Below, in pieces: positions 26,264 to 35,360 of a stretch of DNA of 64,000 bases. Made by a program: the position numbers and the translations under genes. The notes beneath the pieces were generated by a model. That model saw nothing but the letters and a program-made list of their open reading frames with translations. It made no database searches and was not told the origin of the DNA. The DNA comes from Pseudanabaena sp. (lineage in GTDB: Bacteria > Cyanobacteriota > Cyanobacteriia > Pseudanabaenales > Pseudanabaenaceae), in NCBI GenBank assembly GCA_003249015.1, contig QBLS01000004.1:62001-126000 (forward strand), written 5' to 3'. The number at the start of each line of letters is the position of its first letter. Positions within the stretch are counted from its first letter, which is position 1.

Positions 26264-26908
26264 ATGGCTGTTAATGTTAGCGAATCTTTGTTTGAGCAAG
26301 TTCTCGAGTACCTTCGAGTCAGGTCAAAAGCAAGCGATCATATTGCTCAGAATTTGCTCAAAGCTTTGGAAACAGTCACTGCTGAGAGTGTATCAGTAAG
26401 TGCTGTCGCAAAATCAGATCCTGATGCACCCAGTCCTCCTCAGTTCGGACAGATGCTGTTTGATACTTGGAAAGAATTAGCTGATTTGCAAGTAGGTGAA
26501 AACTGCTGGAGCTATCCTGTTATGTTTGAAGACTTAGCAGAAACTATGGAAATTTCCATTGACGACTTTGTGCGATATTTGGCAACTGTGCAAATTGGTA
26601 GCCTTCAGTTGATTCAAGGACGGGGCTACAACTATCAAGTCAATGGGCAGCAAGCCGCTTCTCTGACTTTTCACTCTGCACCCACCCTCAAAAAAGCAGC
26701 TATTCCTAATCTCACTGACAAAAAGCAAGATAGTAAACCATCAAGCAGGGTATTTAAAGTTGGCGATCGCGTTTGTGTTAATTCCAATCGGCAGCAATAC
26801 GCTAACCACAAGGGTGTTGTTGAGCAGGTGATTAGTGTGAGCTGTCGCGTTAAACTTGACAATGGTTGGACAGCATTTTTGCCCAATCATTGCTTAGATC
26901 TAATTTAA
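26264..26908 (+). CDS. Protein with C-terminal SH3/KOW-like segment, unknown
   Basis: 214 residues from the ATG at 26264. Helical N-terminus (SLFEQVLEYLRVRSKASDHIAQNLLKALETV), a middle with alternating helices (FGQMLFDTWKELADLQ...), a linker, then VFKVGDRVCVNSNRQQYANHKGVVEQVISVSCRVKLDNGWTAFLPNHCLDLI, a small beta-barrel pattern seen in KOW/SH3 nucleic-acid or ribosome-binding proteins. Not recognised as a whole. Flanked by repeats on both sides. Confidence 0.65.
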   Translation: MAVNVSESLFEQVLEYLRVRSKASDHIAQNLLKALETVTAESVSVSAVAKSDPDAPSPPQFGQMLFDTWKELADLQVGENCWSYPVMFEDLAETMEISIDDFVRYLATVQIGSLQLIQGRGYNYQVNGQQAASLTFHSAPTLKKAAIPNLTDKKQDSKPSSRVFKVGDRVCVNSNRQQYANHKGVVEQVISVSCRVKLDNGWTAFLPNHCLDLI

Positions 26909-26959
26909 TTTTTTATTTGGTATTACATCAATCCACGAAGATGGCGCTTTTCCTGCAAA

Positions 26960-27008
26960 GTAAAAAGGTTTGTTTCTCCGCCAAAGGCGGAGAAACAAAC
27001 CTTTTTAC
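26960..27008. terminator. 23-bp-arm palindrome after the 26264 gene
   Basis: Arms 26960-26982 and 26986-27008 are perfect complements around AAA (CTCCGCC/GGCGGAG inner stem), followed by TTCACT. Confidence 0.78.
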
Positions 27009-27096
27009 TTCACTAGACTGATAAAAGCTATAGGTGATGATACTTTTGGGAATTAAAAACAAAGCCCAGTAATGATTTTAGAAATAAATAAGGCTA

Positions 27097-27537
27097 ATGA
27101 GACTTAGAATCAATTGGAGTTTGGGGTTGATTTTTTTGCTGACAATTTTATGTATTGGCTTTGCTAGTACCTTTACTACCCAGCCTGTCGCTTGCGTGAC
27201 TACAGACAACGAGTCAAAGGTTTACAAAGTTAACCCAAAAAAAATCGTAATCGAGCCTTGGCTAGGAGAACATAATGTATATGCATTATTTGCAGTTCCT
27301 AAGCAATATGCCACGCTTCTAAATGACAGAGAAGCGCTTGTCAGAGTTAATGGGGTAGAAAGTACAATTAATGCGACTGGCGCGAAGCCCCATTTGTATA
27401 AGCAAGTAGAAGTCACTGAAGACGACTTGCTGCTAGTTTCCTATCTCTGGACAAGAGAGGCAATCTGGCAAATTTTACAAGGTAAATATGGTGAACTTCA
27501 GAATTCTTGTAGCTGGACACTTTATATTAGGCTGTAG
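27097..27537 (+). CDS. Exported protein, unknown
   Basis: 146 residues from the ATG at 27097. Signal-type N-terminus MRLRINWSLGLIFLLTILCIGFASTFTTQPVAC: basic start, hydrophobic core ~9-26; the Cys at 33 is too far for a standard lipobox. Mature region KVYKVNPKKIVIEPWLGEHNVYALFAVPKQYATLLNDREALVRVNG looks like a small beta domain; second Cys at NSCSW. No family recognised; bounded by family D elements downstream. Confidence 0.6.
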   Translation: MRLRINWSLGLIFLLTILCIGFASTFTTQPVACVTTDNESKVYKVNPKKIVIEPWLGEHNVYALFAVPKQYATLLNDREALVRVNGVESTINATGAKPHLYKQVEVTEDDLLLVSYLWTREAIWQILQGKYGELQNSCSWTLYIRL

Positions 27538-27640
27538 TAAGTAGCTAGGCATAAGTAAACTAAATCCCTAGAAAGGTATTCCGCCCGCTACGCGGGCGGA
27601 ATACCTTCTGGTTTTAGGTTTTAATTATGGTGAGCTACTT
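27538..27640. repeat. Family D element, CCGCCCGC core
   Basis: Ends AAGTAGCTAGGCATAAGTAA and GGTGAGCTACTT (inverted), core arms 27570-27588 and 27592-27609 around TAC. Begins directly at the stop of the preceding gene. Confidence 0.75.
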
Positions 27641-27660
27641 AAAGCTTTTTTGAAAATGCT

Positions 27661-27762
27661 AAGTAACTAGGCGCAATTAAATATAAAACCCTAAGAGCTG
27701 TGGCGCACGCTGCGAGTGCGCCACAGCTCTTAGATCTGGTCTTTAATCATGCCTAGCTAGTT
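27661..27762. repeat. Family D element, GGCGCAC core
   Basis: Terminal repeats AAGTAACTAGGCGCAATTAA (27661-27680) and TTAATCATGCCTAGCTAGTT (27743-27762); core arms 27691-27708 and 27716-27733 are perfect complements. The best-preserved member with both ends, ~102 bp. Confidence 0.8.
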
Positions 27763-27830
27763 ATGCATCAGCGCTTCTTACGGTAAAACTAAATTTGAGG
27801 AACTTAGATCCTTTATTTCTAGATTTCCTC

Positions 27831-27881
27831 AATCTAATATTTGGAAAGTCTACCTGTGGGAGACTTTCCAAATATTAGATT
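27831..27881. repeat. 21-bp-arm palindrome upstream of MlaE permease
   Basis: Arms 27831-27851 and 27861-27881 are perfect complements around ACCTGTGGG. A TATAAT (27883-27888) follows immediately and may be the -10 of the next gene. The remaining spacer has no gene. Confidence 0.65.
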
Positions 27882-27933
27882 TTATAATGACAGTGGCTGA
27901 CTACAAAATGAAATCAGTAAAAAATAGAAAAAC

Positions 27934-28716
27934 ATGGGAAATCTTAGTGACTGGTTAGTTAAGCTGGGGCAGAGTTGTCTATTGATTGGACAAATTATTA
28001 CCCATGTTTTGATCTATCGTCGTTTTCATTGGCGCAATACCATCGAACAAATGTCAATGGTAGGTACAGAATCACTCTTGATTACTTTAATTACAGCCGC
28101 CTTTGTCGGAGCTGTATTTACAATTCAGGTTACTCGTGAATTTATCAACTTTGGTGCTCAACAAGCGATCGGTGGCATCTTAGCGATCGCCCTAGCCCGT
28201 GAGTTGATTCCTGTCTTGACAGCGGTGATTATTGCAGGACGAGTTGGCTCAGCTTTTGCTGCTGAAATTGGCACAATGCAAGTGACTGAGCAGATTGATG
28301 CGCTCTATATGCTCCGTACTAATCCTATTGACTACTTGGCAACTCCTAGAGCGATCGCCTGTCTATTAATGTTGCCCATTTTGACAATCTTAGGTTTTTT
28401 GACTGGTATGGCGGGCGGGCTATTTCTCTCTCAGTCTATGTATGCAATCCCCTCGACGGTATTTCTTAACTCAGTTCAGAGTCTGCTCAAGCCTTGGGAT
28501 TTAATTGCAGCTTTGATTAAATCTAGTATTTTTGGAGTATTGATTTCGGCGATCGGAACAACATGGGGACTGACGACCACTGGAGGCGCAAAGGGTGTGG
28601 GTGAATCTACAACTACAGCGGTGGTTACGGCGTTACTGGCTATTTTTATTAGCAATTTCTTCCTGTCATGGCTGTTCTTTCAGGGTATTGGTTCATCTTT
28701 AACAGCTCAGGGCTAA
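27934..28716 (+). CDS. MlaE-family ABC transporter permease
   Basis: 260 residues, ~5-6 membrane helices. ESLLITLITAAFVGAVFTIQVTREFINFGAQQAIGGILAIALARELIPVLTAVIIAGRVGSAFAAEIGTM is the MlaE/YrbE/TGD1 signature with the conserved ELIPVLT and GR.GSA..AE motifs. Family moves phospholipids between outer and inner membranes (TGD in plastids). The ATPase and MCE-domain subunits are not in this window. Confidence 0.92.
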   Translation: MGNLSDWLVKLGQSCLLIGQIITHVLIYRRFHWRNTIEQMSMVGTESLLITLITAAFVGAVFTIQVTREFINFGAQQAIGGILAIALARELIPVLTAVIIAGRVGSAFAAEIGTMQVTEQIDALYMLRTNPIDYLATPRAIACLLMLPILTILGFLTGMAGGLFLSQSMYAIPSTVFLNSVQSLLKPWDLIAALIKSSIFGVLISAIGTTWGLTTTGGAKGVGESTTTAVVTALLAIFISNFFLSWLFFQGIGSSLTAQG

Positions 28717-28719
28717 CAA

Positions 28720-28770
28720 AACCCAAGAAGCGATTGGCGGCGTGATACGCCGCCAATCGCTTCTTGGGTT
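28720..28770. terminator. 24-bp-arm palindrome after MlaE permease
   Basis: Arms 28720-28743 and 28747-28770 are perfect complements (AACCCAAGAAGCGATTGGCG...) around GAT, then GTTT. Same outer motif AACCCAAGAAG and GGCGGCG core as 42901-42954. Confidence 0.8.
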
Positions 28771-28931
28771 GTTTCGCATTTAGATCTCACCCCTAGAATC
28801 ACTAAACAAATCTAGATTTTTGCTAGTATAGAAAATTAGTATTCTGAGCTATAGGTTTGTAGCAATTCGCAAAAGCTTACCCTGCCTATATTCTTGAGCA
28901 TTCATAAACATACTTAACTACACTTTAATCT

Positions 28932-31900
28932 ATGCCTTCTCTTCAAACTAATTCTGCAAAAATCTATGAGAGCTTAAAAGAGAGTTATCTCAAATTGTCA
29001 GCATTAGAACGGCAAATGATTCAAATATTTGCGATCGCCTATGAGCCGATCACACGTAGTGAATTCTATGAATGTCTATTAAATTTAGGGATTAGGGATA
29101 GAGAGAATACTCAATTTACGATGGTTATGGTGAAAAACCATGTAGAGCGATTTATTAAACTAGGATTACTGTTGCAAGAGCGATCGCAGGGTATACAGTG
29201 CGATCCAGTTCTAGTTGATACGGTAGTACGCGATTCGGTTAAAGTTGGTAGTTTTGAAAAGATTGTTCGCGCTGTTTCCACATATATCCCTGTCCCAACC
29301 TATGGTCGAACCGATCTGCGAACATTTAAAAGCGAATCTCAGTTTATCCGTGAGGTAAGGATTGGCATTTACCGACAGGATATGAAGTTTGTCTTGAAAC
29401 AGTTTGAAGACTTCTATCGCTATGGGTACTCGCAGCAGAAGATTACCCTAGAGACGATCATATATCAAGTTTGTAATAATCCCTTTGATGCTGAGTGGTT
29501 TCAGAACTTGAGTCCTGAGTTTTACGAAATTGGTTTAGTCACCACCCTAACTAATGGGATGTTGAAACTGAAACCGACAGACGCATTATTGAAGATTCTA
29601 ATCAATGACTTTGAAACCCAGAGCGATCGCTGTAGTGATCCTTTATTGATGGTTTTAATGGAGCAGAGTCTATTGAGGGCGGATTTGCAAACAGCCCAAT
29701 CTGCTTATGATCAGATGTCTACTGCTTACAAAGAAGCAGCAGAAGTACTTTTAGCTTGGATGTATTTTCTGCAAGGGGACTCTCAATTAGCGATCACTCA
29801 GTTTCGCCAGTCCCTTAAGATGATCAGAAAAGCCATGGGCAAGCGCCAAGTTTATTTTAGTGGCGAGTCGGGACTGTTCTTTATATTGGCGTTGATCAAG
29901 GAGGGAACTGCGGAAAGCATGAAGGAAGCTGAAGGATATACAGCGCTGATGGTCAAGCAAACAAATCACTGGTTACAGGGGACTTATGGACGATTGCAGA
30001 AAGTTCTTAAATTCCAATTAGGGGATATCCCTCAAAAGGATCTGCTTAGTAGTGAGTATATTCATAACCATATCGAAAGTAATTGTTTAGAGTCATTCTT
30101 TAGTTCTCTTTGCCTGTACTGGATCAATCCCGAAAAGGCAAGAATTGAACTTCCTAGAATCCTTGACCCTTTGCTGAAACAGTCTGTTAATGCTGGCTAC
30201 CATTGGCTAACGATGGAAACTGCTGAGTTGTTGGGAGAACTGTCCGCTAATCCCATCCACCAGAAACACGCTCAAAAGATACGCCAACAAAATCAGATTG
30301 TATCAATTATTAATTTAATTCGTCCGCAAGAGACTTGGGAATTAAGTCTCAACGCACTTCTAAATCTCAGTAAATCCCCTCAAGAACAAGCTAAATCAGC
30401 TAACAAATCACCTCAACGTTTAGTCTGGTTTGTCACTTTTAATAGGGGTGTTTGCTCTATTCAACCCAAGGAACAGAAAATTAATGCAAAAGGAGTGTGG
30501 AGTGCGGGGCGCAACATTGCGGTGAAGCGATTAAAAGAGAATATCCATGAGTTCACCTATCTAAGTCCGCAAGATTTATCGATCTGCTCCCATATTCAGG
30601 CTTATTCCTATCATGGATATTACGGGCAGAATCAATATGAATTTGATGAAGATGCAATCTGTGCGCTAGTGGGGCATCCATTAGTATTTTGGGAAGACTC
30701 GCCCACCACTCGTGTCGATATAGTCAAGGGTGAGCCCGAACTACTGGTCAAAGCAGGTAGAGGCGATCGCCTGATTTTAGAATTTGCTCCCCAACTCAAG
30801 GACGGACAGAACTTTGTCATAATTAAAGAAAGTCCTACTCGACTCAAGGTAATCCAAGTCAATGAGTCCCATCGCCGTATTACTGAAATTATTGGTAAGA
30901 AGAATCGACTAGAAATTCCTATATCGGCAAAGGAACGAGTTCTTGCGGCAATTCATGGCATTTCTTCGATTGTGACTGTTCATTCTGACATTGGTGGTGT
31001 CGTGAGTGATGCTGAAGAAGTTCCTTCCGATAGCAAACCCCATGTGCATATTTTGCCATCAGGAGATGGGCTGAAAGTAGCTGTTCTCGCCCGACCCTTT
31101 GGCAATGCAGGGGCGTATTATCGTCCTGGAGCGGGTGGAGCCATGGTACTAACTGAAATTGAAGGAAAACGACTCCAAGCAACCCGTGACTTGAAAGAAG
31201 AGAAGAAGTTGGCGAAGGAAGTAATTGCCGCCTGTCCAACTCTGAGTAACTATGAAGAACTAGAAAATGAATGGACAATTGATGATCCAGAATTTTGCTT
31301 GGAATTGTTAATTGAACTACAAGCATTAGGCGATCGCATTGTTTTGGAATGGCCAGAAGGCGAGAAAATGCGAATTAGTCATCGCGTAGGCTTTGATGAC
31401 TTTAGAATGTCCATTCATCAAAGTCGCGATTGGTTTGCCGCCGAAGGTGAGTTAGATCTCGGCGATGACAAGGTCATGAATATGCAGAGTTTGTTGGCAT
31501 TGCTAGACAAAACACCTAGTCGATTCATTCCCATGGGTGACGGTCAGTTTTTAGCTTTAACCCAGCAATTTCGTAATCGGTTGGATGAATTTCGTCGGCT
31601 ATCCGAAAAACATGGTGATGGTACTAGGTTCCACCCCCTAGCAGCTCTGGCTCTGGAAGACTTTGTGGATGAAGTGGGTGACCTTCGTGCCGACAAACAT
31701 TGGAAAGCCCATATCAAAAAAATCAAGGAAATGCGGAATTTTGAGCCGCAACTTCCATCGACATTACAAGCGGATTTGCGAGATTATCAATTAGAAGGTT
31801 TTCAATGGTTGGCTCGCCTTGCCCATTGGGGAGTCGGTGCTTGTCTAGCCGATGATATGGGACTCGGTAAAACCTTGCAGTCTCTAGCGCTGATCCTCAC

Positions 31901-33152
31901 CCGTGCGCCCCAAGGACCTACGATGATTGTGGCTCCAACTTCAGTGTGCATGAACTGGATCAGTGAGGCGGCTAAATTTGCTCCCACCCTGAATGTGATC
32001 GTGTTTGGGAATGGCGATCGCCAAAAGGTATTAGATAATCTCCAACCCTTTGATATGGTGATCTGTAGCTATGGACTGCTCCAACAAGAAGAAGTTGGGG
32101 AAATGCTGGCTAAGGTGCAATGGCAAACGGTTGTACTTGACGAAGCCCAAGCAATTAAGAACACGACCACTAAGCGATCGCAAGCCGCGATGAACTTGCA
32201 GAGCAGCTTTAAGTTGATTACCACTGGCACACCGATTGAAAATCACCTTGGCGAACTATGGAATCTGTTTAGATTTATCAATCCTGGGCTGCTAGGTTCC
32301 CTTGATAGCTTTAATACAAATTATGCCAATCCCATTGAGCGATCGCAGGATCGCGAAGCCCGTAATCAACTCAAAAAACTGATTCAGCCTTTCATTCTCC
32401 GCCGCACTAAAAATCAAGTATTGCAGGAATTGCCATCCCGCACAGAAGTAACTCTGCAAGTGGAACTGACCAAGGAAGAACTAGCATTTTACGAAGCTCT
32501 GCGCCGTGAAGCGATCGCCAAGTTAAGCGGTAGCGAAGCAAATGCGGGTCAAAAGCATTTGCAAGTACTTGCTGAGATTATGAAGTTACGCCGTGCTTGC
32601 TGCAATACCAAGCTAGTCAGACCCGATATCCCTTTACCAAGCTCCAAACTTCAACTTTTTGGAGAAGTCGTCAACGAGTTGCTCGATAACAAACATAAGG
32701 CGCTAGTATTTAGCCAATTTGTCGATCATTTACATATCATTCGCGACTATCTGGACTCCCTCAAGATCAGCTATCAATACCTAGATGGTAGTACCCCTGC
32801 CAAGGAACGCAAAAAGCGAGTGGAAGCCTTTCAAGCAGGTGAAGGCGATGTCTTTTTGATCAGTCTTAAGGCAGGTGGCACAGGCTTGAACCTCACGGCG
32901 GCAGACTATGTGATCCACATGGATCCTTGGTGGAACCCAGCAGTTGAAGATCAAGCTAGCGATCGCGCCCATCGCATTGGTCAAAAGCGCCCTGTGACAA
33001 TCTATCGCCTTGTGGCAAAGGGAACTATCGAAGAGAAAATTGTTGATTTACACCATCATAAGCGTGATCTTGCGGATAGCTTGCTAGAAGGCACAGATAT
33101 GAGTGGCAAGGTAACTACTGACGCACTTCTACAGTTAATTAACGAGGTGTAG
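28932..33152 (+). CDS. SNF2/Swi2-family ATPase with long N-terminal region
   Basis: 1406 residues. The C-terminal ~450 is a full SNF2 motor: LRDYQLEGFQWLARL, Walker A DDMGLGKT (~residue 975), VAPTSVCMNWISEA, LDEAQAIKN (~1070), ITTGTPIENHLGELWNLF, LVFSQFVDHLHIIRDYL and DPWWNPAVEDQASDRAHRIGQ. The first ~600 residues are helical repeat-like (AEVLLAWMYFLQGDSQLAITQFRQSLKMI resembles TPR), followed by a SNF2-associated region. Family members translocate on dsDNA or remodel nucleoprotein; the cellular target is unknown. ATG at 28932. Confidence 0.9.
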   Translation: MPSLQTNSAKIYESLKESYLKLSALERQMIQIFAIAYEPITRSEFYECLLNLGIRDRENTQFTMVMVKNHVERFIKLGLLLQERSQGIQCDPVLVDTVVRDSVKVGSFEKIVRAVSTYIPVPTYGRTDLRTFKSESQFIREVRIGIYRQDMKFVLKQFEDFYRYGYSQQKITLETIIYQVCNNPFDAEWFQNLSPEFYEIGLVTTLTNGMLKLKPTDALLKILINDFETQSDRCSDPLLMVLMEQSLLRADLQTAQSAYDQMSTAYKEAAEVLLAWMYFLQGDSQLAITQFRQSLKMIRKAMGKRQVYFSGESGLFFILALIKEGTAESMKEAEGYTALMVKQTNHWLQGTYGRLQKVLKFQLGDIPQKDLLSSEYIHNHIESNCLESFFSSLCLYWINPEKARIELPRILDPLLKQSVNAGYHWLTMETAELLGELSANPIHQKHAQKIRQQNQIVSIINLIRPQETWELSLNALLNLSKSPQEQAKSANKSPQRLVWFVTFNRGVCSIQPKEQKINAKGVWSAGRNIAVKRLKENIHEFTYLSPQDLSICSHIQAYSYHGYYGQNQYEFDEDAICALVGHPLVFWEDSPTTRVDIVKGEPELLVKAGRGDRLILEFAPQLKDGQNFVIIKESPTRLKVIQVNESHRRITEIIGKKNRLEIPISAKERVLAAIHGISSIVTVHSDIGGVVSDAEEVPSDSKPHVHILPSGDGLKVAVLARPFGNAGAYYRPGAGGAMVLTEIEGKRLQATRDLKEEKKLAKEVIAACPTLSNYEELENEWTIDDPEFCLELLIELQALGDRIVLEWPEGEKMRISHRVGFDDFRMSIHQSRDWFAAEGELDLGDDKVMNMQSLLALLDKTPSRFIPMGDGQFLALTQQFRNRLDEFRRLSEKHGDGTRFHPLAALALEDFVDEVGDLRADKHWKAHIKKIKEMRNFEPQLPSTLQADLRDYQLEGFQWLARLAHWGVGACLADDMGLGKTLQSLALILTRAPQGPTMIVAPTSVCMNWISEAAKFAPTLNVIVFGNGDRQKVLDNLQPFDMVICSYGLLQQEEVGEMLAKVQWQTVVLDEAQAIKNTTTKRSQAAMNLQSSFKLITTGTPIENHLGELWNLFRFINPGLLGSLDSFNTNYANPIERSQDREARNQLKKLIQPFILRRTKNQVLQELPSRTEVTLQVELTKEELAFYEALRREAIAKLSGSEANAGQKHLQVLAEIMKLRRACCNTKLVRPDIPLPSSKLQLFGEVVNELLDNKHKALVFSQFVDHLHIIRDYLDSLKISYQYLDGSTPAKERKKRVEAFQAGEGDVFLISLKAGGTGLNLTAADYVIHMDPWWNPAVEDQASDRAHRIGQKRPVTIYRLVAKGTIEEKIVDLHHHKRDLADSLLEGTDMSGKVTTDALLQLINEV

Positions 33153-33167
33153 TTCAAAATCAAGTAG

Positions 33168-33220
33168 GGCTTCGACTTCGCTCAGCCACCTCATACCGAT
33201 GGCTGAGCGAAGTCGAAGCC
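33168..33220. repeat. Family B palindrome
   Basis: GGCTTCGACTTCGCTCAGCC (33168-) pairs with GGCTGAGCGAAGTCGAAGCC (to 33220); 21-bp perfect arms, 11-nt loop. Confidence 0.85.
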
Positions 33221-33235
33221 TCTTCTCAAAGCCCA

Positions 33236-33274
33236 AAATAATAAAAGCGTTGCGAAGCAACGCTTTTATTATTT
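33236..33274 (-). terminator. Terminator of the ABC exporter operon
   Basis: Arms 33236-33253 and 33257-33274 perfect (GCGTTGC-GAA-GCAACGC core) with flanking A/T tracts. The right arm includes the stop of the ATPase gene (33269-33271). Confidence 0.85.
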
Positions 33275-33937
33275 CTGGCTTTGAATCAATCCATCTTGAA
33301 TACGAATAATTCGGCGAGTTCTCTCTGCAACATCATGCTCATGGGTAACTAGCACAATCGTGATTCCTTGAGAATTTAGTTCACCCAATAGCTCCATGAC
33401 CTCATGGGATGTTTGGCTATCCAATGCTCCCGTGGGTTCATCGGCAAGAATTAACGCAGGACGATTAGCTAAGGCGCGGGCGATCGCCACACGTTGTTGT
33501 TGTCCCCCTGATAATTGGTTAGGACGATTCAGCATTCGGTCTTTTAGTCCGACTTTAGTTAAGGCTTCCGTCGCCAGACGGTGACGCTTTTCTTTAGGAA
33601 TATTGGAATAAACCATCGGCAACATTACATTCTCGATCGCCGAAGATCGCGGCAGTAGATTAAATTGCTGAAACACAAAGCCGATGCGCCGATTGCGAAT
33701 AAAGGCTAGCTCATCATCGTTATAAGTAGTTAATTCCCGATCTTCGAGATAGTATTTGCCAGAAGATGGGCGATCTAAACAGCCAATAATATTCATTAGC
33801 GTAGACTTGCCTGAGCCAGACATTCCCATAATCGAAGCATATTCACCTGCGGCAATCTCTAGATCAATTCCTTTGAGAATGGGAACATTTACTTCACCAA
33901 GGCGATAGGCTTTACGGATATTTTTTAAACGAATCAT
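33269..33937 (-). CDS. MacB/LolD-type ABC transporter ATPase
   Basis: 222 residues. Walker [25 protein letters not shown] signature, Walker [13 protein letters not shown] and H-loop LVTHEHDV. The [19 protein letters not shown] start and DEPTGALD are typical of MacB/LolD ATPases. Third gene of the adaptor-permease-ATPase set on the minus strand, separated from the permease by 155 bases with a repeat. Confidence 0.95.
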   Translation of the reverse strand: MIRLKNIRKAYRLGEVNVPILKGIDLEIAAGEYASIMGMSGSGKSTLMNIIGCLDRPSSGKYYLEDRELTTYNDDELAFIRNRRIGFVFQQFNLLPRSSAIENVMLPMVYSNIPKEKRHRLATEALTKVGLKDRMLNRPNQLSGGQQQRVAIARALANRPALILADEPTGALDSQTSHEVMELLGELNSQGITIVLVTHEHDVAERTRRIIRIQDGLIQSQK

Positions 33938-33960
33938 TTTTGTCTCTTGTTAAAGATTGT

Positions 33961-34081
33961 ATGGCTTCGACTTCGCTCAGCCACCGTTAGCTTCGATGCC
34001 TCGGCAGGCTCAGTGCATCAATCCGCCTCGACAATTTGTACTGATGGCTGAGCGAAGTCGAAGCCATCAGTACAAATTGTC
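33961..34081. repeat. Compound family B element inside the exporter operon
   Basis: Two alternative stems share the segment 34045-34067. Stem 1 pairs 33961-33983 with 34045-34067 (CTTCGACTTCGCTCAGCC); stem 2 pairs 34030-34049 with 34062-34081 (ACAATTTGTACTGATGGC). Only one can form at a time. It lies between permease stop and ATPase start. Confidence 0.75.
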
Positions 34082-34092
34082 AGTAGCAAGTT

Positions 34093-35355
34093 TTAATCAC
34101 TTCTTAAAGCTTGAATTGGATCTAACTTCGCCGCACTGCGAGCAGGGATAACTCCTGCAATCAGTCCTACGACCATCGACAGCCCAAAACCTGCGATCAC
34201 TGCCCAGATCGAAACTAGGAAAGGAAATTGAAAAAATGTCGAAGCACCAAAGGCGATCGCCACACCTAGGCAAATTCCCATCAAACCACCCAGCACTGAC
34301 ACCAAAATTGCCTCCGTCAGAAATTGACTGAGAATTGCCGATCGCGTCGCGCCTAGAGCTTTTCTGACTCCAATTTCGCGGGTGCGTTCCACTACCGAAA
34401 CCAGCATGATATTAGCGATGCCAATACCACCGACGATCAGCGATATTGCCGCGATCGCGCCGACCATGAGTGTTAATAAGCCGACAATATTGGTAAAGGC
34501 ACTGACAATATCAGTCTGATTCACAATCCGAAAATCATCGGGCTGGGGTGGATAGATTTTATGCCGTAATCTCAGGAGATTGGTGAGCTGAAACTGGGCG
34601 GCTTCAATCTCTGATTCGTCCAGAGCTTGCACCCAAAATCCACTTACGGAGATTCCCTGTAAAGCATTATTGCCCACCTGTCGCGCCGACATATTTTTAA
34701 GTGGAATAAATAGGCGATCGTCTTGATCGAATCCACCTGAAGCACCCTTCGTCTCCATGATCCCAATCACTTCATACTGTTCACCTTGGATCCGAATCCG
34801 CTCACCGATCGCATTTGCGCGACCAAATAGATCGGATTTTACTTTAGAACCTAGCACCGCTAGCGATCGCGCCTTATCAATATCTTCTTGCTCAAAATAT
34901 CTTCCTTCACTGGGAAAGGTATTTCTAATCGGCGAATAATTGACATCTGTACCGATTACAGTCGTAGAAGTATTTTTATTACCATAGGAAACCTGTCTCG
35001 TTCTTTGCAAGTAAGCTGACACCAGTTTTACCGCAGGCGCTTGGGCGACTGCTTCCGCATCTTCCAAAGTCAAAGTCGAGGCGGAGCCACCCCCCTGACT
35101 AATTCCCCCTGCCCTTGCTGAGCCTGTCAACACATTAATGGAGTTTGTACCAAGCGCCTGTAATTGATTTTCCGTTGACTTTTGGATACCTTGTCCAATT
35201 GATGTAATCGCAATCACTGCGGCAATGCCAATAATTACGCCCAACATCGTCAGGGCAGTCCGCAAGCGGTTATTCCATAGAGATTCGGCTGCCATTGCCA
35301 GAATTTCGGCAAAGGGAACTTTGACAACTTTGATGCGGGCTTTGTTGGTGGTCAT
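34093..35355 (-). CDS. MacB-type ABC transporter permease
   Basis: 420 residues. First membrane helix ~30-50 (LTMLGVIIGIAAVIAITSIGQG), a large periplasmic MacB_PCD domain (~50-270), then FtsX-type helices near 290-410 (GGIGIANIMLVSVVERTREIGVRKALGAT is diagnostic). Starts five bases after the adaptor stop. With adaptor and ATPase it should export a macrolide-, peptide- or lipid-like substrate. Confidence 0.94.
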   Translation of the reverse strand: MTTNKARIKVVKVPFAEILAMAAESLWNNRLRTALTMLGVIIGIAAVIAITSIGQGIQKSTENQLQALGTNSINVLTGSARAGGISQGGGSASTLTLEDAEAVAQAPAVKLVSAYLQRTRQVSYGNKNTSTTVIGTDVNYSPIRNTFPSEGRYFEQEDIDKARSLAVLGSKVKSDLFGRANAIGERIRIQGEQYEVIGIMETKGASGGFDQDDRLFIPLKNMSARQVGNNALQGISVSGFWVQALDESEIEAAQFQLTNLLRLRHKIYPPQPDDFRIVNQTDIVSAFTNIVGLLTLMVGAIAAISLIVGGIGIANIMLVSVVERTREIGVRKALGATRSAILSQFLTEAILVSVLGGLMGICLGVAIAFGASTFFQFPFLVSIWAVIAGFGLSMVVGLIAGVIPARSAAKLDPIQALRSD

Positions 35356-35360
35356 AGATT

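Noticed and set aside
30919-31326. 135-residue open frame antisense to the SNF2 gene
   Set aside because: No recognisable motif, fully inside a strong gene on the other strand.
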